From Candidatus Termititenax persephonae (GTDB taxonomy: Bacteria; Margulisbacteria; Termititenacia; Termititenacales; Termititenacaceae): a stretch of 40,546 bases of DNA. The position numbers and the translations under genes are program-made. The notes below the pieces were generated by a model. That model was not told the DNA's origin and did no database searches. It saw only the letters and a program-made list of their open reading frames with translations. Below, piece after piece: positions 34,193 to 40,546 of the stretch (within the stretch, counting starts at the first letter, position 1; each line of letters opens with the position of its first letter). The DNA lies in contig BGZO01000012.1 of the NCBI GenBank assembly GCA_003864475.1, positions 1 to 40,546 on the forward strand, read 5' to 3'.

Positions 34193-34660
34193 TATAAAAA
34201 ACAGACTGGGATAAATTAAAGCGATACCTGCGAAATATAAATCCATAAATAAAAAGATTGGGTTGCGGGAATATTTAAATATCCCGCGCGTAATTAATTC
34301 CGTTGAATTATTTTCGTCAATGCCGATGCGCCACGCTCGCCCGAAAGAAATCAAGGCGCTCAAAAAGATCAGCAGTCCGCCGTAGCACAAAATTAATCCC
34401 GTAGTTCTTAACCACGAATTAGCCCAGAGTATTCTAAAAATAAAATATTCTCCAGTACTGTGCCAAGCGGTTAATATCACTAAAGCGCACCATAAAATTA
34501 GAGCCGGAAAAAGTATGCTTTCCAGAATTTTTTCGGTAAGTTTTTTGGCGCTGGAGCCGATAACCCAAACTTTGACGCCTTGACGCCGCAGCGCAGCGCT
34601 TCTGCCCAAAAACAACAGGCCAAAGATAAAAAGGCTGGCTAAAGCTAAAATATTGAGCAT
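34070..34660 (-). CDS. Isoprenylcysteine-carboxyl-methyltransferase-like membrane protein
   Basis: The 196-residue protein has several hydrophobic helices (starting at M-L-N-I-L-A-L-A-S-L-F-I-F) and the ICMT/PEMT signature: G-I-F-K-Y-S-R-N-P-I-F near 133-143, then the late L-R-E-E-K-F-L-Q-N-K-F-G-R-E-Y. Such proteins transfer methyl groups from S-adenosylmethionine at the membrane; the bacterial substrate is unknown. I choose ATG 34660 over a start 19 codons upstream because TATACT lies 10 nt before it and the extra residues would precede the promoter. Its 3' end is duplicated at 31215-31337. Confidence 0.75.
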   Translation of the reverse strand: MLNILALASLFIFGLLFLGRSAALRRQGVKVWVIGSSAKKLTEKILESILFPALILWCALVILTAWHSTGEYFIFRILWANSWLRTTGLILCYGGLLIFLSALISFGRAWRIGIDENNSTELITRGIFKYSRNPIFLFMDLYFAGIALIYPSLFFIVAAVLVMPGLHLQILREEKFLQNKFGREYCAYKAGTKRYL

Positions 34661-34670
34661 AATGTATTTT

Positions 34671-34676
34671 AGTATA
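34671..34676 (-). promoter_or_regulatory. -10 box TATACT for the methyltransferase
   Basis: Minus-strand TATACT ends 10 nt before ATG 34660, giving an expected leader of about 4 nt. No good -35 is seen. Confidence 0.45.
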
Positions 34677-34736
34677 AGAAACCGGCAGCGGCTATGCTTA
34701 AAATGAAACAGCTCCATACATATCCGCGCCGGAAAA

Positions 34737-34745
34737 TGTTATAAT
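34737..34745 (+). promoter_or_regulatory. Extended -10 (TGTTATAAT) for argH
   Basis: The nonamer is identical to that at 108-116. Start near 34752 leaves a short leader containing the GGGGAG ribosome site of argH. Confidence 0.6.
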
Positions 34746-34770
34746 CCCCCATATTTTGCGGGGAGTTTTT

Positions 34771-36153
34771 ATGTCCAAACTTTGGGGCGGCCGTTTTGCG
34801 GACGGCACGGCGCAAGAAGTGCAGAATTTTACGGAATCCATTTCTTTTGACTGGCAATTGTCTAAATATGATATACAGGGCTCTATCGCTCATGCCGGAG
34901 TTTTGCGAAAAGCCAAAATTCTGACCGGAGAGGAATACCAAAAAATTACCGCCGGCTTAAAATCTATCGCAAAAGAAATAGAGCGGGGCAAACTTAAATT
35001 TGATCCGGCGCTGGAAGACATTCACATGCATATCGAAACCGCGCTGACGCAGAAGATCGGAGCGGCCGCCAAAAAACTGCACACCGGCCGCAGCCGCAAC
35101 GATCAGGTCGCGACGGATATTCGCCTCTATCTCAAGGACAAAATAATTTTGCTGTCCAAACAGTTGAGTTTATTTTGCGCGGCTTTGCTGGCGCAGGCGG
35201 AAAAAAATAAAACACTTATTTTGCCCGGCCTGACCCATTTGCAAATCGCCCAGCCGGTGCTGCTGGCGCATCATATTCTGGCCTATGTAGAAATGTTCCT
35301 GCGGGACAAACAGCGGCTGGCGGAGTTGTACGCCAGAGTAAATGTCCTGCCGCTGGGTTCAGCGGCGCTGGCTGGCTCAGCCTATCCTCTGGATCGCAAG
35401 GCCGCGGCCAAAGCCCTGGGTTTTGCCGCGCTATCTGAAAATTCTCTGGACGCCGTATCCGACCGCGATTTTTTGGTGGAGTTTCAGGCCGCGGCCGCTT
35501 TGCTGATGGTGCATTTAAGCCGCATGTCCGAGGAGCTTATTTTGTGGAACAGCGCGCAGTTTGGCTATGTGGAACTGGCGGATAGTTACACGACCGGCTC
35601 GTCGATCATGCCGCAGAAAAAAAATCCAGACGTTGCGGAACTGACGCGCGGCAAGACCGGCCGGGTAATCGGCAATTTGTTGAATATACTCACTGTGCTG
35701 AAAGGTTTGCCGCTGGCCTACAACCGCGATTTGCAGGAGGATAAAGAGCCGCTTTTTGACACTGTGCAAACTGTGGCAGCCTGTCTGCCGGTCATGACCG
35801 GACTCTGGCGGACGGCGCGTTTTAACGCGGAAAAAATGGCCGCGGACGCGGCTAAAGGTTTTTCCACCGCGACGGATTTGGCGGATTATCTGGCGCGCCA
35901 GGGTATTCCTTTTCGGGAAGCGCACGAGATCACCGGACACCTGGTGCGTTACGCTCTGGAGCGGGGCCAGACTTTGCCGGAATTAGCCTTGAGCGAATAT
36001 CAAACTTTTTCACCGAAAATAAAACAGGATATTTACAAATATATTGCGCTGGAAGGCTCGCTCAAAATGCGCCGTGTCTACGGCGGCACAGCTCCGGCGC
36101 GGGTGGCCGCAGCTTTGCGGCGCGCCAAAAAAAGGATCAAAAATGAGATTTAG
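34771..36153 (+). CDS. argH: Argininosuccinate lyase
   Basis: The 460-residue enzyme splits argininosuccinate to arginine and fumarate. The N-terminus K-L-W-G-G-R-F, H-T-G-R-S-R-N-D-Q-V near 104 and the signature G-S-S-I-M-P-Q-K-K-N-P near 276-286 are intact. The ATG at 34771 has GGGGAG 5 nt upstream. Its end overlaps the aminopeptidase start by 11 bp, so the next two genes are in its operon. Confidence 0.95.
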   Translation: MSKLWGGRFADGTAQEVQNFTESISFDWQLSKYDIQGSIAHAGVLRKAKILTGEEYQKITAGLKSIAKEIERGKLKFDPALEDIHMHIETALTQKIGAAAKKLHTGRSRNDQVATDIRLYLKDKIILLSKQLSLFCAALLAQAEKNKTLILPGLTHLQIAQPVLLAHHILAYVEMFLRDKQRLAELYARVNVLPLGSAALAGSAYPLDRKAAAKALGFAALSENSLDAVSDRDFLVEFQAAAALLMVHLSRMSEELILWNSAQFGYVELADSYTTGSSIMPQKKNPDVAELTRGKTGRVIGNLLNILTVLKGLPLAYNRDLQEDKEPLFDTVQTVAACLPVMTGLWRTARFNAEKMAADAAKGFSTATDLADYLARQGIPFREAHEITGHLVRYALERGQTLPELALSEYQTFSPKIKQDIYKYIALEGSLKMRRVYGGTAPARVAAALRRAKKRIKNEI

Positions 36154-37543
36154 CAGCGCGCCGGCTTATAAAAAAGAATTTGCCGCTCAAGGAATTTTTG
36201 TTTTCGAGAACGGCGTCAATCCGCGCCCTAAAGTTTTTCAGGGCAAGAAAGACGAAGTCTATGCTTATGATACCGCGCAAGGCCGAACCTTTCTCATCGG
36301 CTTGGGCGCGCGCGAAAAATTCACGCCGGACAGCGCGCGGCTGGCGGCCTATCATTTGCTCAAAGCCGCGGCTAAAGCCAAACTGACGCGTGTGGCCGCG
36401 GAACTGCCCAAGGTTTTTGACCTGGCGGCTTTCCTCGAAGGCTGCTATCTGGCGGACTATAAATTTGCCGGCCTGCACAAAAAGACTAAAGAAAATCCGC
36501 CGGAAAAAATCGAGCAGGTTTATTTGCTTGGCCGGTATCCAAATTTGAATAAACTCTCCAGCCGTGCGGAATTAATTTTTGCGGCGGTGAATCAAGCCAA
36601 AGATCTGGTCAATCTGCCGGGCAATGTGGCGACGCCGTCTTATTTGGCCAAAATCGCGGCCAGGATAAGCAAAAAGCCAAAAGTCAAACTCTCAACTTTT
36701 AACTTAGCGCAGGCGCGGAAAGCCGGTTTGCGCGCCTTTGGCGCGGTGGCGCAGGGCGCTGCGGAGCCGGCCAGATTTATCGTTTTGCAGTATTTAAACG
36801 GCGGCTCTAGACCCAAAATTGCGCTGGTCGGCAAAGGCCTGACTTTTGACAGCGGCGGCATCTCTCTAAAGCCGGCCGCCAATATGGGCGAGATGAAAAC
36901 CGATATGGCTGGCGGAGCGGCTGTGCTTATGGCTTTTGCCGCGCTGGTAAATTTGCAGGCCAGACAAAACTTGCTTTGTATTGTGCCGGCCGCCGAGAAT
37001 ATGCCCTCCGGCGCGGCCTACAAACCCGGCGATATTATCACGACCGCGGACGGCCTCACTGTGGAGATCAACTCCACGGACGCGGAAGGCCGCCTGATCC
37101 TCTGCGACGCGCTCTGGTACGCTCAGCGGCTCGGCGCGAAAAAAATTATTGATTACGCCACTTTGACCGGGGCCTGCCAGATCGCGCTGGGCGAGACGCG
37201 CGCCGGTATTCTGGCCAATTCTCCGGAGTTTTTGCGGGACTATTTGCAGGCCGCGGAAAAAACCGGCGAAAAACACTGGCAGCTGCCGCTGGACGATGAA
37301 TATGCCGAGTATTTAAAATCTCCGGCGGCGGACACTTTGAATAACGCCAAGGAAAGAATGGCCGGCGCTATAACCGCGGCGAAGTTTTTGGAAAAATTTA
37401 TCCGCCAAGATGTACAGTGGCTGCACTGCGACATCGCGGGCACGGCTTTTTTGCAAAAACAGCAGCGGTATCTGGAGACGCAGGCCACAGGTTTCGGTGT
37501 GCGCACCTTGATCGAACTGCTGGCGGCAGGAGGCCTGAAATGA
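36143..37543 (+). CDS. Leucyl aminopeptidase family M17
   Basis: The 466-residue enzyme removes N-terminal residues from peptides using two metal ions. The catalytic block G-K-G-L-T-F-D-S-G-G-I-S near 230-241, K-T-D-M-A-G-G-A near 252 and the signature N-S-T-D-A-E-G-R-L near 306-314 are present. The ATG at 36143 follows AAGGATC; earlier in-frame starts lie inside argH without a ribosome site. It overlaps the HD-domain gene by 4 nt (ATGA). Confidence 0.9.
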   Translation: MRFSSAPAYKKEFAAQGIFVFENGVNPRPKVFQGKKDEVYAYDTAQGRTFLIGLGAREKFTPDSARLAAYHLLKAAAKAKLTRVAAELPKVFDLAAFLEGCYLADYKFAGLHKKTKENPPEKIEQVYLLGRYPNLNKLSSRAELIFAAVNQAKDLVNLPGNVATPSYLAKIAARISKKPKVKLSTFNLAQARKAGLRAFGAVAQGAAEPARFIVLQYLNGGSRPKIALVGKGLTFDSGGISLKPAANMGEMKTDMAGGAAVLMAFAALVNLQARQNLLCIVPAAENMPSGAAYKPGDIITTADGLTVEINSTDAEGRLILCDALWYAQRLGAKKIIDYATLTGACQIALGETRAGILANSPEFLRDYLQAAEKTGEKHWQLPLDDEYAEYLKSPAADTLNNAKERMAGAITAAKFLEKFIRQDVQWLHCDIAGTAFLQKQQRYLETQATGFGVRTLIELLAAGGLK

Positions 37544-38073
37544 ATTTATTTTGGTCGCGTTTTACGGCGTTGCTGCGGTCTGTGTTTTGGAATAAACTTA
37601 AAGATGCGGACATCGCTTTTTTGCGCGCTTATTTGAATAAGCAGGAGCAGGTCTTGTTTTATTCGCTGCCGGCGCGCGATCAACGGCATTCTCTCGATGT
37701 GGCTTACACAGTGCGGGATTTGCTGGGCAAACGCACCAAGATCAATCCCGATAAATTATACAAAGCCGCGCTGCTGCACGATGTGGGCAAAACACTGGCG
37801 CGTTTGCGTATCCGCGACCGGATTTATCAAGTGTTGTTTTTTACGCTGCTACCGCCGCTGGCTAATTATTTGGCCGATCACGGCTCGGAAACGACCGGTT
37901 ATTGGCGGCGGATTTTGTTTTTCTACAAATATCACCCGCGGCTGGGCGCTACTTTGGTCAAAGGCATTTCCAGCAACGAAGTGCTTTATTTGATCGAGCA
38001 TCATCACGACGCTTATTGGCCTGGCGAGCCGAAAGAGCTGACGATTATCCGAGAAGCGGATAGTTTAAATTAA
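37540..38073 (+). CDS. HD-domain phosphohydrolase
   Basis: The 177-residue protein has the HD signature H-S-L-D-V-A (near 50), L-L-H-D-V-G-K (about 78-84) and later E-H-H-H-D (about 153-157), the metal ligands of HD hydrolases. The substrate cannot be told. A perfect AGGAGG lies 6 nt before the ATG, and the start overlaps the aminopeptidase stop. It is the third gene of the argH operon, convergent with pyrF. Confidence 0.82.
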   Translation: MNLFWSRFTALLRSVFWNKLKDADIAFLRAYLNKQEQVLFYSLPARDQRHSLDVAYTVRDLLGKRTKINPDKLYKAALLHDVGKTLARLRIRDRIYQVLFFTLLPPLANYLADHGSETTGYWRRILFFYKYHPRLGATLVKGISSNEVLYLIEHHHDAYWPGEPKELTIIREADSLN

Positions 38074-38082
38074 TAAATTTTT

Positions 38083-38862
38083 TTATGAAATCAGTTTATT
38101 TATTTCCGCGCGCAGTTTTTCCGCTGCCGCGGCCGGATCGTCAGCGTAAATAATTCCCCGCGACGAATTGATCAGAAAACCGGAATTTTGTTTATTGCGG
38201 GCGGCTTGAACTGTGCCGGCCAACTCGCCGCCTTGCGCGCCGACGCCGGGTATCAGGAAAAACGCTTCAGTGATTATTTCGCGCAGGCCGCGGATTTCCT
38301 GCGGATGCGTAGCCCCGACAACCGCGCCGCAGTTGCCGTAAGTATTTTGCCAGCCCTGAATTTTGGCGGCGACCTTTTTATACAGTTCGGGCTTTTGAAA
38401 ATCCTGCGCGCCTTTGTTGCTGGTCAGGCAAAGGACAAAGCTGTAATTTTCTTTGTAAGCCAAAAAAGGCGTGATCGAATCCTCGCCCATATAAGGCGAC
38501 AGCGTCGCGGCGTCCGCGCCAAATTCTGTAAAAATCGCTTTGGCGTAGGCCTGGGACGTATTGCCGATGTCGCCGCGTTTGGCGTCGAGAATTACCGGAA
38601 TCTCCGCCGGGATATACCGGAGCGTGGCGGCCAGTGCTTTAAGTCCGGCCAGCCCGTGCATTTCATAAAAAGCTAGATTGGGCTTGTAGCAGGCCGCCAA
38701 ATCCTGTGTCGCGGCGATGATGTATTTATTAAATTCTAAAATCGGCTCGTCCGCGCGGCGGAATTTTTCCGGCAATTTTTCGAGATCCGGGTCCAGCCCC
38801 ACACAGACAAAAGTTTTTTTCTCCTGAATGCGCGAATTTACTTTGGCCAAGAATTTATTCAC
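38083..38862 (-). CDS. pyrF: Orotidine 5'-phosphate decarboxylase, type 2
   Basis: The 259-residue enzyme makes UMP from OMP. V-C-V-G-L-D-P-D (18-25) and D-A-K-R-G-D-I-G-N-T near 92-101 are the substrate and catalytic motifs of the longer type 2 family. The start is GTG. An extended -10 ends 7 nt before it, so the message is probably leaderless. Confidence 0.93.
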   Translation of the reverse strand: MNKFLAKVNSRIQEKKTFVCVGLDPDLEKLPEKFRRADEPILEFNKYIIAATQDLAACYKPNLAFYEMHGLAGLKALAATLRYIPAEIPVILDAKRGDIGNTSQAYAKAIFTEFGADAATLSPYMGEDSITPFLAYKENYSFVLCLTSNKGAQDFQKPELYKKVAAKIQGWQNTYGNCGAVVGATHPQEIRGLREIITEAFFLIPGVGAQGGELAGTVQAARNKQNSGFLINSSRGIIYADDPAAAAEKLRAEINKLIS

Positions 38863-38869
38863 GGGCTTG

Positions 38870-38878
38870 ATTATAGCA
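38870..38878 (-). promoter_or_regulatory. Extended -10 (TGCTATAAT) for pyrF
   Basis: Minus-strand TG-C-TATAAT ends 7 nt before the GTG at 38862. Transcription would start on the initiation codon. Confidence 0.65.
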
Positions 38879-38951
38879 TAGAAAATTTCTTGAAATTTTG
38901 GCGCGCTGCTGACGATATCTATGAAACAATAAATTTAAGGAGTGAAAAGTT

Positions 38952-39311
38952 ATGCGGAAAATAAAATCCTACACCAATCTGCCGTTTCGCACTACATTGT
39001 ATACCTGCGAGATAGAGGTGGCCTCTTACGGCGAATTGCCGAATTGCGCGCTGGCGCTCTTTAACTACAAGGATTTGCCGGAGGGCAAGCGCGAAAAATT
39101 TTTTAATCTGCTGCGTTTGCTTTTCCCGTATTTGCCGCGGCGTCTGCTGCTTGCGCTGCTCAACAGCGAAAGCACCTGTGTCAATATCAATTATGTCCGG
39201 CGCAGCAGCCGCAAATATACGCTCCAAATTGCGCTGGAACGCGTGGCCAAGCCGGTCAAAGCGCTGTGGGATTATCAGGTGCTGGAATTGGTGGAAAAGG
39301 CGGAGAATTAG
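38952..39311 (+). CDS. Hypothetical 119-residue protein
   Basis: AAGGAG lies 9 nt before the ATG. The protein is unrecognised, with a short hydrophobic stretch (about 55-70: L-R-L-L-F-P-Y-L-P-R-R-L-L-L-A-L-L) that is probably an amphipathic helix. It is convergent with the XRE gene, 8 bp apart, and divergent from pyrF. Confidence 0.65.
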   Translation: MRKIKSYTNLPFRTTLYTCEIEVASYGELPNCALALFNYKDLPEGKREKFFNLLRLLFPYLPRRLLLALLNSESTCVNINYVRRSSRKYTLQIALERVAKPVKALWDYQVLELVEKAEN

Positions 39312-39319
39312 CCGGGTTT

Positions 39320-39538
39320 TTACAATCCGCGCAAAAGCTCGCTCAAAGACATTCCCAGAGCTTCGGCGATTTTTTTAAGCGTTCTCAGCCGTGGGCTGTG
39401 AATGCCGTTTTCGATGCGGCTGACGGTGGCTGGAGTGAGATCATTTTCATAGCCGAACATATTGACAGATTTGGGAATTTTTTCGCGCAATTCTCTTAGA
39501 CGCCGACCAAAATGTTGGTCTATATTTGACTGTTGCAT
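39320..39538 (-). CDS. Small XRE-family repressor
   Basis: The 72-residue protein is almost entirely one helix-turn-helix: L-R-E-L-R-E-K at 15-21, the turn L-T-P-A-T-V-S-R-I-E-N-G near 34-45, and L-K-K-I-A-E-A-L-G-M-S-L-S-E-L closing it. It is transcribed away from the tail-collar gene, with a perfect palindrome between them, and so is likely the local repressor. Confidence 0.82.
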   Translation of the reverse strand: MQQSNIDQHFGRRLRELREKIPKSVNMFGYENDLTPATVSRIENGIHSPRLRTLKKIAEALGMSLSELLRGL

Positions 39539-39570
39539 AAACGTAATTGTAGGTGTATATTATAGGTGGT

Positions 39571-39590
39571 GTGTTACGTATTCGTAACAC
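39571..39590. promoter_or_regulatory. Palindromic operator between the XRE repressor and tail-collar gene
   Basis: GTGTTACG and CGTAACAC are perfect 8-bp arms around TATT. Just after it lies TATAAA (39593-39598), a -10 for the rightward gene, so a bound repressor would block that promoter. A leftward TATAAT is at 39559-39564. Confidence 0.75.
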
Positions 39591-39619
39591 AGTATAAAAT
39601 TTAAAAAGGGGGTATGTTT

Positions 39620-40546
39620 ATGGCAAATAACTACACAGATGCAAATGACGCGGATTTTACAACGGGGAATTACAATATTGCCAGAGAGAAACCGCTTTCG
39701 GCCGCAGGCGTGAGGAACGCCTTGCATACCAAAGAAAATGTGGCGAATAAGCAGGTCTCTTCAACTAATGACACGGCAGATGTTTTGGACGCTAGTTCCA
39801 GCGACAGTTATTATCCGTCCTCGAAACTGGCCGGAAAAAATTTCGCCGCGTTGAGGAGCGGCAAACAGGACAAGATAGCCGCGGGCACGGCTAATGACAT
39901 TGTGGCTTATTCCGGCACGACGGCAGGCACATTTGGCACGTTGCCCAGAGTTACAACCCTGGAGACCAACACAACCAGCGCCAGCGATGAGAAGATACCC
40001 ACGGAAAAAGCCGTGGCGACCGCTTTGAGTGGAAAAACCCAAGACGGCGACGCGCTGCACAAAGCCGGAAGTGAGACGATAACCGGCGTTAAAACATTCG
40101 GCACAGCAGCGGAGGCGGCCGAGCCGCTCTTGGGCAAGGCTAAAACTGACGATGCTACCAACAGCGGCGTCAAATTTGCCACCGAAGCGCAGGTCTATAA
40201 AGCAGTGCAAGAAATTATACAAACTATACAAAGTACAATGCAAAGTATAGATATTCTACCGGCAGGCACAATACTGGCTGTGTCCACAGGCAGTTGGGCA
40301 AACGCTGAAGCGGCATTTAAAAATAAATGGAAAGTTTGCGACGGCACGGGCGGCACGCCGGACTTGCGTTATAAATTTCTGCGGGGCGGCACAACAAGCG
40401 ATCCAGCTACCGGTGATGGCAAGAAAATTTTATCCATAAATGAAATGCCAAATCACACGCACCGGCATACGCATGATACACATACCGGCCATTTTAAGCT
40501 GTATGATGCTTTGGTGTCTCCCGTAGCCATAGTCGATCCTACAACT
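39620..40546 (+). CDS. Phage tail-collar-type fibre protein, truncated by the window end
   Basis: The open frame runs 309 codons to the last base with no stop. The start is ATG 39620, 7 nt after AAAAAGGGGG; an ATG two codons earlier is too close. The N-terminal 200 residues are repetitive and rich in Thr, Ala and Lys, with S-A-S-D-E-K-I-P-T-E-K-A-V-A segments typical of tail-fibre shafts. Near the end D-G-T-G-G-T-P-D-L-R, F-L-R-G-G and a H-T-H-R-H-T-H-D-T-H tip match the tail-collar domain. It may belong to a prophage, tailocin or surface adhesin beyond this window. Confidence 0.8.
   Translation, partial: MANNYTDANDADFTTGNYNIAREKPLSAAGVRNALHTKENVANKQVSSTNDTADVLDASSSDSYYPSSKLAGKNFAALRSGKQDKIAAGTANDIVAYSGTTAGTFGTLPRVTTLETNTTSASDEKIPTEKAVATALSGKTQDGDALHKAGSETITGVKTFGTAAEAAEPLLGKAKTDDATNSGVKFATEAQVYKAVQEIIQTIQSTMQSIDILPAGTILAVSTGSWANAEAAFKNKWKVCDGTGGTPDLRYKFLRGGTTSDPATGDGKKILSINEMPNHTHRHTHDTHTGHFKLYDALVSPVAIVDPTT

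Overview
This is a bacterial window of about 40.5 kb that uses the standard bacterial code (TGA, TAG and TAA all act as stops). Core genes are fairly GC-rich and accessory genes clearly AT-rich. Core functions are ruvB, hisB, ftsH, thrS, pta-ackA, argH, an M17 leucyl aminopeptidase and pyrF. A Re-citrate-synthase-like enzyme, a fumarase beta subunit and Pta-AckA suggest a fermentative anaerobe. An uncultured host-associated lineage (Margulisbacteria- or Elusimicrobia-like) would fit, but I cannot prove the taxonomy from this sequence. I saw no tRNA, rRNA or CRISPR array.

Layout: 1-4.6 kb holds a DUF4160 remnant with DUF2442, a GNAT acetyltransferase, a glycerol-kinase-like protein with altered ATP loops, a DUF4914 protein and a small SUMF1-like fragment. 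4.7-9 kb holds an XRE regulator and a minus-strand block: fumarase beta, alpha/beta hydrolase, Re-citrate synthase fused to a Cache domain, and YdcF. 9-10.4 kb is an AT-rich RelA/SpoT-fold protein behind a tetranucleotide repeat. 10.5-17.5 kb holds copper ATPase, Slt-type lytic transglycosylase and a 987-residue EF-hand protein with a caspase-like core. 17.5-23.4 kb is ruvB-hisB-ftsH, a HicB-like protein and thrS. 23.4-25.4 kb is an accessory patch with a frameshifted PIN module, the first poly-C element with its small gene, and a Phd/ParE pair. 25.4-30 kb is pta-ackA, then a divergent pair of a glycosidase-like protein and a LacI regulator. 30.2-34.7 kb is a flavin reductase, an inserted island with the second poly-C element and a 616-residue repeat protein, and a methyltransferase. 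34.8-38.9 kb is argH-pepA-HD and pyrF. The end is an XRE repressor, a palindromic operator and a tail-collar protein that runs off the window.

The most unusual signal is a pair of related leader elements at about 24.1-24.3 and 31.6-31.85 kb. Each has a small ORF containing a C homopolymer (15 and 20 C), an AT hairpin, then a terminator-like hairpin with loop TTAAGG and a T run, then an accessory gene with a strong Shine-Dalgarno. In both, exactly one of the three frames after the C tract stays open through the first hairpin and stops at the TAA inside the TTAAGG loop. The two peptides in that frame look related. Slippage in the C tract could therefore decide whether ribosomes reach and disrupt the terminator, making a phase-variable attenuator. 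Both tracts are at present in closed frames. The second leader also carries a 51-nt exact antisense copy of part of ackA, bounded by an 11-bp direct repeat like a target-site duplication and inserted in frame. Its island is flanked by ~228-bp direct repeats.

A second theme is transcription start at or next to the start codon. At least seven genes have a good -10 box only 6-11 nt upstream of their start codon and no Shine-Dalgarno, which suggests leaderless mRNAs. Accessory genes instead have strong Shine-Dalgarno sites.
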